From: a virus
IMG/VR virus record: IMGVR_UViG_3300009049_000004
Coordinates: 1-60,811 of that record
Length of the DNA: 60,811 nucleotides
Reading direction: 5' to 3' (one strand)
Shown piece after piece: positions 30,533 to 38,835 of the stretch. The position numbers were made by a program, and so were the translations under genes. The notes beneath the pieces are model-generated. The model ran no database searches and was not told the origin of the DNA. It saw only the letters and a program-made list of their open reading frames with translations. Every line of letters starts with the position of its first letter. Positions within the stretch are counted from its first letter, which is position 1.

Positions 30533-30946
30533 ATGCCATCATATGCAGATTTAAACACTAGCATGCAAGAAAAAGCTGGGGCACAGCTACGCACGTTTGA
30601 TAAAGGAATTACTATTACAATACAATCGTGGGTTCGTATTTGGGGGTTTGATAGCTCTTACGGATCATGGATGATTGTTAACGGCTATGGTTGGTATGGT
30701 AATAGTGCTCATTACCACAGATTTGAATATGTTAACGCAAATAACACATTGTTTGAAAACTATCTTGATGGCGGAATATATACCGGTGGTATTATCCGTT
30801 CACAAGATGTTATTGATTCAATTACTGATGTTGTTCGAAGAGCTGTTGATTTGGTCGAAGGCAGACTAACTAACAGAAGTATGACTGCACGTCCTTGTCA
30901 CCAAAGCTGTCATAGTAGTTGTCATACATCTAGAGGAAGAAGATAA
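30533..30946 (+). CDS. Fibre-associated protein with C-terminal CHxS triplet (paralogue A)
   Basis: This encodes 137 residues. The first ~115 form a conserved domain (QLRTFDK near residue 19, FDSSYG, GGI, then an amphipathic helix VVRRAVDLVEGR). The tail is three tandem CHxS tetrapeptides (CHQS, CHSS, CHTS) ending in RGRR. The neighbouring gene encodes a paralogue with the same tail. It starts one base after the giant fibre stop and overlaps the next ATG (TAATG). The Cys/His repeat could be a metal-binding tip, as in the HxH iron sites of T4 gp37, or a substrate for the radical SAM proteins that follow. The second is inference from gene order. No leader cleavage site is evident. Confidence 0.8.
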   Translation: MPSYADLNTSMQEKAGAQLRTFDKGITITIQSWVRIWGFDSSYGSWMIVNGYGWYGNSAHYHRFEYVNANNTLFENYLDGGIYTGGIIRSQDVIDSITDVVRRAVDLVEGRLTNRSMTARPCHQSCHSSCHTSRGRR

Positions 30947-31368
30947 TGGCTGCATCAGTATCTGACATTAACTCATATGTACAAACATATTCTGGCTCAC
31001 AACTAAGAACTTTTGATAAAACCGTCACATATACCGTAAATACGTATGTTCGGTATTATCGATTTGATAGCGCATATGGCGGTGCGTTGAGGCTTGACGG
31101 TGCTCAATATACTACAAACTCAACCTTTACTAGAAGATATCTTCATTACTCCTGGACCGGGCGCGATGCACTCTTTGACGGCTATTATGACTCTGGAATT
31201 ACTGCAGGTGGACTTATGTATGCTCAAGATATTGTAGATACTGTAGAAGATGCTGTAAGAAGAGCTGTTGATCTAATGGAGGAAAGAATCGTAAATACAG
31301 TCAAGACAATTAACGCGTGCCATGCTAGTTGCCATAGTAGTTGTCACACATCGAGAGGAAGACGCTAA
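30946..31368 (+). CDS. Fibre-associated protein with C-terminal CHxS triplet (paralogue B)
   Basis: This 140-residue paralogue shares with the upstream gene QLRTFDK, FDSxYG, the C-terminal helix (AVRRAVDLMEER) and the tail CHAS-CHSS-CHTS-RGRR. The middle of the domain is diverged. The tail is the best conserved part, with the last 12 residues identical in both proteins. That is the pattern expected of a functional peptide segment under strong selection. It overlaps both neighbours by TAATG, and the following gene is the first radical SAM protein. The same two alternatives apply as for paralogue A: a metal-coordinating fibre tip or a post-translationally modified tail. Confidence 0.8.
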   Translation: MAASVSDINSYVQTYSGSQLRTFDKTVTYTVNTYVRYYRFDSAYGGALRLDGAQYTTNSTFTRRYLHYSWTGRDALFDGYYDSGITAGGLMYAQDIVDTVEDAVRRAVDLMEERIVNTVKTINACHASCHSSCHTSRGRR

Positions 31369-32543
31369 TGTCTATGCAAAAATCATATTGTAAACAAATG
31401 AGATATTCTGGACCAGAAAGTCTAACACCATCTGATGCATCTAAATTCGATGTTCTTATTCAAATGGAAGTTTTAGCTGGGTGCGATCACGGTTGCTTAG
31501 GTTGTTTCGTAGATAAAAACATTAATCCTGATATGAACCAACAAATTATTGATAGAGCAAAGGAACTCGCTGATGGTGTAAAAAGAACTGGGCTTAATCT
31601 TAGAGAATTTGTCATAGGTCCAACAGATTTCTTTTCTGCAACTAACACGGAGTCAGTTTTAAATAACTCAGTAGTCCAAGAGATTATGAGAGAACACGTT
31701 GGCGCTCGGATTGCAGCACCTGCAAAATTTGATATCGCTACAATGGAAAGAGTAAAAGAAATCTATGCAATTCTTGATGACGAAGATAAGTATCGCCGTG
31801 ATATGATCATTGAGTTTATTATGCCAATCGGTAAAGTAGATCAGATGTTAAATGATGAAGAATACTTTAATAATGTTATGGAAAAAGTAGAATTCTTTAA
31901 AAATAATACACCAAAACAAATGGATTGGTCTTGGACACTACAGGCTTCTAACGTTGTTGGTAAGAAGATTGATAAAGAAACATATAACAAGATTGTTCAA
32001 AAATCAGTAAACGAATACAAGACTATTGTAGAAATGAACCCTGCTTTCTCAAGAGCGAGATCCCAATTGGTACAGCGTAGAAACCTGTTTGGATGGAACG
32101 ATTTCCTTGGTAGAGTTATTGATAAAGATAACGCACAAGAGACAGTTATGTCAATGGCTAATCTTTATTGTAACTCAATTAACTTTATTGGACTTACAAT
32201 CGTACCAGGAGAACACGGACCTACTACACATTTAAATGTAATGCTACACGAACAAGCATTCTTCCTTAATAATAAAAACTTAGACGTTACAGGTCTTACC
32301 TTCGAAGAAATATTAGATCGTAAAAACGAGCTAGTAACCAAGGGCATAAATAGATCAAGCAAAGTATCTGATTGCAACGGATGCCAATTTGCCGTAGCTT
32401 GTGCAAGTAGACTAATTTTTGAAGCTCAAGAAACTTTAAACGTCGATGGATGTGTTTTAAACAAAGATGTCCTTGCAGAATATAACCCATACGATTGGAC
32501 TTGGAACGACGATGCGATGGAAAAACTAGGAGTAACATCATGA
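31368..32543 (+). CDS. Radical SAM protein with C-terminal auxiliary Cys cluster (family 1)
   Basis: This is 391 residues from the ATG that overlaps the upstream stop (TAATG); an in-frame TTG at 31341 would lie inside the previous gene. The radical SAM cluster motif CxxxCxxC is at C39, C43 and C46 (GCDHGCLGCF). IGPTDFF follows ~40 residues later, where other radical SAM enzymes carry GGEP. The C-terminus has CNGCQFAVAC and a later Cys (VDGCVLNK), a four-Cys set fitting a SPASM/twitch auxiliary 4Fe-4S cluster as in peptide-modifying enzymes. Its place right behind the CHxS genes makes those tails the obvious candidate substrate, though this is not shown by sequence. The stop overlaps the next start (ATGA). 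Confidence 0.85.
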   Translation: MSMQKSYCKQMRYSGPESLTPSDASKFDVLIQMEVLAGCDHGCLGCFVDKNINPDMNQQIIDRAKELADGVKRTGLNLREFVIGPTDFFSATNTESVLNNSVVQEIMREHVGARIAAPAKFDIATMERVKEIYAILDDEDKYRRDMIIEFIMPIGKVDQMLNDEEYFNNVMEKVEFFKNNTPKQMDWSWTLQASNVVGKKIDKETYNKIVQKSVNEYKTIVEMNPAFSRARSQLVQRRNLFGWNDFLGRVIDKDNAQETVMSMANLYCNSINFIGLTIVPGEHGPTTHLNVMLHEQAFFLNNKNLDVTGLTFEEILDRKNELVTKGINRSSKVSDCNGCQFAVACASRLIFEAQETLNVDGCVLNKDVLAEYNPYDWTWNDDAMEKLGVTS

Positions 32544-33622
32544 TAGGTCAACACCTTTATTTTTTAAATAACAAAAAATATATTACAAACTCGACTAATC
32601 TCGAAACTGTATTTTTCGAGATGAACTCGTTTTATCACACGAAAACACCTAGAACAGTTTGTATGATTGAATCATCAATGCCAGACAGCCAAATCGTCCA
32701 GTATGATGTAAGAGTACGTGCTGATTCTATTCGCGCTAATGCCGGTGCTGATATTATTTTTAAACCTTGGGAAGAAGTTTGTACTAGTGAGTTTATCCAA
32801 AATAGCGAAAAATATATTCTTGTAGCTTGGGAAGAAGAAGATCAAATTCACATTCACGCAAGATATGCCGCTGGCTTATTAGCCGCTGCTGGTTTCTATG
32901 CAGATACTGATCACGACGTAAACACTATTGTTGGTGAATTTATGGAAAAAATCTTTGATTGTGATAGTATGTTCACGTATATGTCAGCGGCTCCTGCCGT
33001 TCAAGATATATCAAACACAGTTGAAACTATTTTGAATAATCCAGAAACTCCACCTTTTGATGTTATATATCAAAACGGTAAAAACTTTAGCTATGACTTT
33101 TTATTCTTTTTAAACGAATTCTATCCCTGCGCAGAAGTACAAGCTCTGTTAATCGAGAAGTTTACAATTCATAGCGCTGATATGGCACAAGATGTTATGG
33201 AACACTTTACGTCACGGCGCCACTACTTGGCATATATTCTTTCTGTAATTGATTGGATGAACAATAACGGTTTACCAGTAGATAAACAACAATTTGTAAA
33301 CGATGTTTATATGAAAGCTGCTAATAAAGGTAATTATCAAATTGCGTTTTATCAATTGGAAGAGTTATGGAATAGGGTAAAAGATAACGAAGCTTTCATT
33401 CTTGCACATACTGATAAAAGAGATAACACAAGAGATGGTTGGGAATTTTGGGATATGTATACCGAAATAAGCAACGTGTTCCCTATTGTTAAAAAAGTGC
33501 TTGAGCGTAGTTTTGATATGGATAATCTAACAGAAGACTTGAGGTTGATTAACACTGATGTTCAGTTCTTCTCTAAAAGACAAAATAGAATTCCATATTT
33601 GATACACAAATACACATTATAG
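32540..33622 (+). CDS. Unknown protein inside the radical SAM operon
   Basis: This is 360 residues from the ATG overlapping the upstream stop (ATGA); the longer TTG-started frame at 32495 lies within the previous gene. The N-terminal ~115 residues look mixed alpha/beta. The rest is largely helical with an acidic, aromatic-rich composition. There are a few scattered cysteines but no CxxxCxxC, no signal peptide and no membrane segment. I do not recognise a family. Being sandwiched between radical SAM genes in an overlapping run, it may be a partner, substrate-binding or scaffold protein for them. That is inference from context. Confidence 0.7.
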   Translation: MIGQHLYFLNNKKYITNSTNLETVFFEMNSFYHTKTPRTVCMIESSMPDSQIVQYDVRVRADSIRANAGADIIFKPWEEVCTSEFIQNSEKYILVAWEEEDQIHIHARYAAGLLAAAGFYADTDHDVNTIVGEFMEKIFDCDSMFTYMSAAPAVQDISNTVETILNNPETPPFDVIYQNGKNFSYDFLFFLNEFYPCAEVQALLIEKFTIHSADMAQDVMEHFTSRRHYLAYILSVIDWMNNNGLPVDKQQFVNDVYMKAANKGNYQIAFYQLEELWNRVKDNEAFILAHTDKRDNTRDGWEFWDMYTEISNVFPIVKKVLERSFDMDNLTEDLRLINTDVQFFSKRQNRIPYLIHKYTL

Positions 33623-33632
33623 GATGTAATAA

Positions 33633-34538
33633 ATGAATGATAATGATACAAACAACTTGAATCCAGACAGAGAATTCGAAGATCACAAACTTTCAGAGCG
33701 TGAGAAGAATTTTAAAGCTTATACTTTACCTCTTGCTCCTCAAGATTTAGTTGCGATATATAAACAAAAAGAAGAAGATAAAGACTTTATTCTCTATGTA
33801 GACTACTATCAAACTAAACAGAAATTAAGCCCTAAGCATATTATTATATATTTGGCAAACACCAACTTTAAGGCTGGCTTTACTTTCTTAGATGAAGAAT
33901 TAATTACAGAATATATTAAATCAGATTTTATGATTGATTGTCCAATTCTTGTGCGTATGGTTTCTATTATAGTCAGAATGAGATTGCATTATGATATCAA
34001 TGGTGCTGAAAAGAAATTAACTATTTTATTCCCAGAAGAAAAAATACATCAATTTATTGAACAGAACATTGAATTAGTCGATGAACTAATCGAAACTATT
34101 AGAGATTCTGTGCCGTGGGCTATGGTTAATTTGCATGAAAACTTGACTGACGAAGCCAAAAAAGAAGAGAAAGAACTTACAAATTTTATCGATAATATTG
34201 AGGTTTATGATAAACCATCGAATTGCGGACCTAACGTTGCACGATTTATTACAGAAGCTTGGGACGGGTTTTTATGTATTATTCATAATAAGGGTGTAAG
34301 CTCGACTTATAATAAAACAGTTTATAATGAACAACCAAAGTACTTCGGTAAAGATTTATACTACATTATGAACGAAACTAGGGTTATAGATCAGATTATG
34401 GCATTGTTCCCATCATGGTTTTGGGCTAAAATCGAAACAGTAGATATAAACGCGCTATTAGAAGAAACTGAGGGCGAACATATCGATAAATTTGTCGACG
34501 GTCTTGAAGATAAGTTCAATGATAGTCCATCTAAATAA
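33633..34538 (+). CDS. Unknown protein inside the radical SAM operon
   Basis: This encodes 301 residues starting at an ATG preceded by AGGATG. The sequence is mainly helical and acidic, with a hydrophobic patch near residues 105-120 (ILVRMVSIIVRMRLHYDI) that is too charged for a clear membrane helix. The C-terminus is very acidic. Only two cysteines are present and no known motif. It overlaps the next radical SAM start by 20 bases. Function unknown. Co-transcription suggests it serves the same process as its radical SAM neighbours. Confidence 0.7.
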   Translation: MNDNDTNNLNPDREFEDHKLSEREKNFKAYTLPLAPQDLVAIYKQKEEDKDFILYVDYYQTKQKLSPKHIIIYLANTNFKAGFTFLDEELITEYIKSDFMIDCPILVRMVSIIVRMRLHYDINGAEKKLTILFPEEKIHQFIEQNIELVDELIETIRDSVPWAMVNLHENLTDEAKKEEKELTNFIDNIEVYDKPSNCGPNVARFITEAWDGFLCIIHNKGVSSTYNKTVYNEQPKYFGKDLYYIMNETRVIDQIMALFPSWFWAKIETVDINALLEETEGEHIDKFVDGLEDKFNDSPSK

Positions 34539-35541
34539 TTCTTATGCTGGCTATTATACATATGATGAAGATAAAAGTCCAACAAATATTGATTTTCTCA
34601 GAACAGAAATAAATTTAGATATCTTACACGGATGTTCTCAACAATGTCCTGGATGCTTTATACCAAGAAAAAACTTAACAAAAGCAGATAACCTAGAAAC
34701 CTTATATAATCTTCTTATAGAAGGCGCGTATTATCCTGACGAAATAACAATCGGCCCAACTGATATATTCGATGCTGAAAATTTCAATGAAATCATGAAT
34801 CATCCTTATATGGAAAAAATATACGGAATATCTGCAGTAGGATTTACATCCACTTTAACTCAACCTTATCAATTAATAAGAGATAAACTTGATAAGATAT
34901 GGAGTTTATATAACAATATAGCGAGAATACCGGATATTGATTTTAAAATTGTTTTAGATATAAACAAATATTTAGATGGAGAATTAGATGATTGGTATCG
35001 TAAACTTGCGATGTTTAAACATGGTTCTGTGCAATTTAGAGTTAACTATCATAAAGATATATTCAAACGCATTTCATACAATGAATTAGCTCAAAAAGTA
35101 TTCGATGACTTTAACGCGCCAGTTATAATCACGCCTTCTTTCTTAACTGATAGAAATGCAAGAGGTAAAGTAGAACAACACCTTGCAAACTTTAGACGTG
35201 AAATGGTTGAACAAAACATAGATAAAAAATGGCTAAACTTATATACATTTTTTGATGCGAAGTTTAACGGTTATGGTTGTCAAAATTATAGTTTTTATAA
35301 TAACAAACTCTATATTAATCCATTCTTATATGATGTGATTATTCAACGTACACCTCAGTTTGAAACAAATATGGATGCTAATACTTTATACGACAACATA
35401 GAATATGCACAACAAGTTGATGACTGTAATGGATGTGAATATATGATGAGTTGTGCAGAACGCAACGTTCATTTGTATATGGAGTCGAGAGGATTAGACA
35501 CTTGCGTCGCATTGAAAGAATACATGTATGCCTCTAATTAA
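34519..35541 (+). CDS. Radical SAM protein (family 1, paralogue 2)
   Basis: This is 340 residues from ATG 34519; a TTG at 34492 is in frame but lies deeper in the upstream gene. The cluster motif is at C39, C43 and C46 (GCSQQCPGCF), followed by IGPTDIF. The C-terminal auxiliary set is CNGCEYMMSC and a later Cys (LDTCVALK). The order and spacing match the 31368 gene, so these are paralogues. It belongs to the overlapping operon and the next start lies within its last 14 bases. The likely chemistry is SAM-dependent radical modification of a peptide or protein. The substrate is unknown. Confidence 0.85.
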   Translation: MIVHLNNSYAGYYTYDEDKSPTNIDFLRTEINLDILHGCSQQCPGCFIPRKNLTKADNLETLYNLLIEGAYYPDEITIGPTDIFDAENFNEIMNHPYMEKIYGISAVGFTSTLTQPYQLIRDKLDKIWSLYNNIARIPDIDFKIVLDINKYLDGELDDWYRKLAMFKHGSVQFRVNYHKDIFKRISYNELAQKVFDDFNAPVIITPSFLTDRNARGKVEQHLANFRREMVEQNIDKKWLNLYTFFDAKFNGYGCQNYSFYNNKLYINPFLYDVIIQRTPQFETNMDANTLYDNIEYAQQVDDCNGCEYMMSCAERNVHLYMESRGLDTCVALKEYMYASN

Positions 35542-36685
35542 GAATAATCTATACTATGAGATGACCACAGAGACTCAGACAAAGCCTGTATCAGCGGTTA
35601 AGATACAGCTAGACGTTTTAGACGGATGCCACCATAAGTGTCCTGGATGCTTTGTACACAGACGTGGTAACTCAAGTGATAAAAATCAGTTAGAGAATGC
35701 AAAGCAATTTATCAGAAGTATTACAGATCAAGGCATACTTGTTGATGAAATATTAATTGGTCCTACTGACTTTTTAGCATCAGAGAATTTCTTTGATGTC
35801 ATGCCTGATTTATTAGATATTATAAATGAGAACTCTCCTATATTAGCGTTTGTTTCTACATTAATTGATGGAGACATAGAAGGATTTTGCGAGTTTATTA
35901 CAGACTATGTAAATTTAGATACTGAGATAGAAATAGGTATTGCGTCAAATCCTTATAAGTTTTTCGATAAAGACTATTTACAACACATCTCTGATATGTT
36001 ATATTATATAGATCAAAATCTAGAACATGAAGTAACTTATACTTTTGTTGTTAATATAAGAGATTACGATCTAGATTATTCTGAACTTCACAGATACGCG
36101 GTAGAAAAGTTTGATACAATCCTAGATTTTATTCCAAGCGTATCGCGTTCTCATAAAGCAAAAATCATTTTAGAAACTCTTGATAAGTTTAATGATTACT
36201 TTAATGTCTTAGCCAAAGATACTAATCTTAATAACATTATGGTTGATCATTCTCATGCTGGAATTAATTATACTGTTTTAAACTATAAAAGAGGAGAGTG
36301 GTATCTTAGTCCGTTTATGTATGAAAATATGGCAATATACCATGAAATGTTTAAGATAGATTCTTTTGAAGATGTCGTACCAATGGTAGAAGACCAGATA
36401 CGTAGAGCAAAAGGAACTGAATGTGAAAATTGCGAGTTGTTTTTTTCTTGTTATAATAGAAAAATTATCTTATTAAGAGATTATTTAGGAGTCGATAGAT
36501 GCATTGCTCCTAAAAAGAATATGTTGAACAATATACACAATTATAATGGCCCTGCACAAGAAATGTATAAATGGGAAGGATATTCTGTAGAGAATGACAA
36601 AAAAGGTTATCGCAAAAAGTTTTTAGTCACCACAGATGATGATCCAGAATTAGAAAGAATTAAGGATATATCTTATGTTAAATAA
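35528..36685 (+). CDS. Radical SAM protein (family 1, paralogue 3)
   Basis: This encodes 385 residues with the cluster motif at C34, C38 and C41 (GCHHKCPGCF), then RRGN and IGPTDFL. The C-terminal auxiliary cysteines are CENCELFFSC plus DRCIAPKK. Compared with the other paralogues it has an extra ~45-residue charged tail. The start is the ATG within the previous gene's end; an alternative ATG at 35561 is possible, but no better ribosome site is seen there. It overlaps the next gene by 11 bases. It is closest in style to the next gene, with which it shares the RRGN segment after the cluster motif. Confidence 0.83.
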   Translation: MPLIKNNLYYEMTTETQTKPVSAVKIQLDVLDGCHHKCPGCFVHRRGNSSDKNQLENAKQFIRSITDQGILVDEILIGPTDFLASENFFDVMPDLLDIINENSPILAFVSTLIDGDIEGFCEFITDYVNLDTEIEIGIASNPYKFFDKDYLQHISDMLYYIDQNLEHEVTYTFVVNIRDYDLDYSELHRYAVEKFDTILDFIPSVSRSHKAKIILETLDKFNDYFNVLAKDTNLNNIMVDHSHAGINYTVLNYKRGEWYLSPFMYENMAIYHEMFKIDSFEDVVPMVEDQIRRAKGTECENCELFFSCYNRKIILLRDYLGVDRCIAPKKNMLNNIHNYNGPAQEMYKWEGYSVENDKKGYRKKFLVTTDDDPELERIKDISYVK

Positions 36686-37832
36686 TGATTGGAAAGATAT
36701 AGTAAGTGGAGGCGGAATGGGTGAAGAGTTCGCTTCTATTGATAGTATGAAACAATATAAAATTCAAGTTAACCTAGAAATATTAGAAGGTTGCTCTTAT
36801 ATGTGTCCTGGTTGTTTTGTGAAACGTCGCGGAAACTGGCATCCAAAATCAATAACAATGTTTCATTCTTTGGCTTACGAATTAAAAGATAGAACAGACA
36901 TCGTATTAGATGATATTGTGATAGGACCTACTGATTTCTACGGAGCTGAAAACTTAGATGAGATTATCAATAATTTAAAATTATCTGACGCCATTAAGAT
37001 GATGCCAAAAGATAATAGAAACATTCAACACAATTGTTCTATACTTGGTTCGTTATCTGAGAAAGATATTGAAGGAAAGATAAGAGATATTGAGAAATCG
37101 CCTTTAGGAGAAGCAGTAGAAGCCTGGGATGTTCAGATCGCTTTGGATTTAAATCGATTAATGAATGACCAAGAATATATCGATGCGCTTGATGAAAGGA
37201 TAGAGACATTTAAAAACAGCTCTTTAAACTTCGAAATATCAATGGCTACTAATATCGTTCAAGGTGTAGAAGAAATACTATACCCAGCTATTGATTTTGT
37301 TCGTTCGAAATACGAAACTGTTATCGAAGTATTACCTTCTGTAGTTAGATCATTTAACCATAGTGCAAAGCACGGTGATAAACTATTTGAATGGAATGAT
37401 ATGTTAACTCGATTGGCATTAGATACGCATCGTTTTAAAAATAAGTTTCACTTCTTACAGGGAGATGTATCGCATAAAGCATTTAATTATTCAGTTATAA
37501 GTATTCACAAAGGAAACATGTATTTGTCTCCTTTCATATACGAAAATGCTCAGATACACACAGAAGATTTTCTAGTATCTGATGGTTGGATGTGGTTACC
37601 AGATGCTGATATATCTGATTTCATACTAGATAGAAAGAATGAAATTGTCAATAGTCAAATTGAAAATAGTCTTGAAAAAGAATGTGGAACATGCAAATAT
37701 CTTAACATATGCGCGAACAGAATGGTGCCATTAATAATGGATACAGTATTTAATGGAAGAAAGGAATGCATTCTTAATAAAGATGTTATTGCTTTATTTG
37801 ATGATGAGGTTTATCATGGGAATAGTTACTAA
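36675..37832 (+). CDS. Radical SAM protein (family 1, paralogue 4)
   Basis: This encodes 385 residues. The cluster motif is at C40, C44 and C47 (GCSYMCPGCF), then KRRGN and IGPTDFY. C-terminal auxiliary cysteines are CGTCKYLNIC and KECILNKD. The N-terminus carries a short Gly-rich segment (SGGGMG) absent from the other members. Overlaps on both sides (11 and 17 bases) show tight coupling. The RRGN and auxiliary-cluster spacing suggest a recent common origin with the upstream gene. Each copy may act on a different residue or substrate. The reaction cannot be named from sequence. Confidence 0.83.
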   Translation: MLNNDWKDIVSGGGMGEEFASIDSMKQYKIQVNLEILEGCSYMCPGCFVKRRGNWHPKSITMFHSLAYELKDRTDIVLDDIVIGPTDFYGAENLDEIINNLKLSDAIKMMPKDNRNIQHNCSILGSLSEKDIEGKIRDIEKSPLGEAVEAWDVQIALDLNRLMNDQEYIDALDERIETFKNSSLNFEISMATNIVQGVEEILYPAIDFVRSKYETVIEVLPSVVRSFNHSAKHGDKLFEWNDMLTRLALDTHRFKNKFHFLQGDVSHKAFNYSVISIHKGNMYLSPFIYENAQIHTEDFLVSDGWMWLPDADISDFILDRKNEIVNSQIENSLEKECGTCKYLNICANRMVPLIMDTVFNGRKECILNKDVIALFDDEVYHGNSY

Positions 37833-38835
37833 TAACCTAAGAGCTGCTAAAGCTGATAAAGATTTTGATCTATCATTCTCTGAAGGACATGAAATTAAAG
37901 TACAGTTTAATTGCGAAGTATTATCGGGGTGTGAGTTTAAATGTAAAGGTTGTTTTGTAAACAAACTTGGTTCCAACATGGGATCTTATGATAGACTTAA
38001 TAACGCTATAGATTTATTTAATGCAAACGGTTACAGAGTGTCAACCATTAATATTGGGCCTACTGATTTATTTGGTAATAATAATGTTATCGAGTTATTA
38101 AAAGACGAAACATTTCGAGAGTGTTTAAGCAAGGTTTCTACTATACAATTCGTAACAACCCTAACAAGCATTTCGCAAGAAGTTATTGAACTACTTAACA
38201 GCATCCCTAAAATAGATGGATTTTTATATGATTGTAATATAGCTTTACAACCTCCTGTAAATTGGGATTGGGTAGAAGAGCGATTAGACCTTCTGAATGG
38301 ATTTACGGATGATCTAAATTATTATATGGTTTATAACATGGGTAATGATGACGAGTACAATTCTAAAGTGCTTGAAATGTCAGAACTTGTTGAGGATAGG
38401 TTTGACTCAATCCTTACATTAAACCCGTCATTCTTTAGAGCACCAAAATCTAAGGTTCAAAAACATCTTATTGAGAAATGGAAGAACTATGACTTCTCAG
38501 ATAATCTTATGCCTAAAACATTTATTGACCAAGCGCAAGGTGGTTCTTTAGAGTTAAACTATACTTACTGCAACGAACGTTTCTTTTGGACGCCATTCGT
38601 ATATGACATCGCTTTAATAGGTACTGATGAATTCCAAGTTAAAGATGAGAACGATATTGAATCATGGACTCAAGTAAAAGAAAATAAGTTTATGTCACAG
38701 TTGTCTTATTCAAGTAAAACTGATAACTGCGCCTCTTGTAAAAACCTAATGACATGTATTGATAAAGGCGTATTAAGTTATATGGAACATCATTCACTTA
38801 CGGGCTGTACGTTTCCTGGAGTAATAACGACCTAA
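37816..38835 (+). CDS. Radical SAM protein (family 1, paralogue 5)
   Basis: This is 339 residues from ATG 37816, which has an AGG-containing ribosome site just upstream. The frame extends to 37753 but that lies inside the previous gene. The cluster motif is at C39, C43 and C46 (GCEFKCKGCF), then IGPTDLF. The C-terminal auxiliary set is CASCKNLMTC and TGCTFPG, ending soon after. It is the last gene of the plus-strand operon. Its 3' end overlaps by 42 bases the 3' end of the minus-strand operon, with no room for a separate terminator. Confidence 0.83.
   Translation: MGIVTNNLRAAKADKDFDLSFSEGHEIKVQFNCEVLSGCEFKCKGCFVNKLGSNMGSYDRLNNAIDLFNANGYRVSTINIGPTDLFGNNNVIELLKDETFRECLSKVSTIQFVTTLTSISQEVIELLNSIPKIDGFLYDCNIALQPPVNWDWVEERLDLLNGFTDDLNYYMVYNMGNDDEYNSKVLEMSELVEDRFDSILTLNPSFFRAPKSKVQKHLIEKWKNYDFSDNLMPKTFIDQAQGGSLELNYTYCNERFFWTPFVYDIALIGTDEFQVKDENDIESWTQVKENKFMSQLSYSSKTDNCASCKNLMTCIDKGVLSYMEHHSLTGCTFPGVITT

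Noticed and set aside
31341-31367. Upstream TTG start for the first radical SAM gene
   Set aside because: It lies within the conserved tail of the previous gene; the overlapping ATG at 31368 matches the coupling seen throughout the operon.
34492-34518. Upstream TTG start for radical SAM paralogue 2
   Set aside because: ATG 34519 gives the same N-terminal length to the CxxxCxxC motif (C39) as paralogues 1 and 5.
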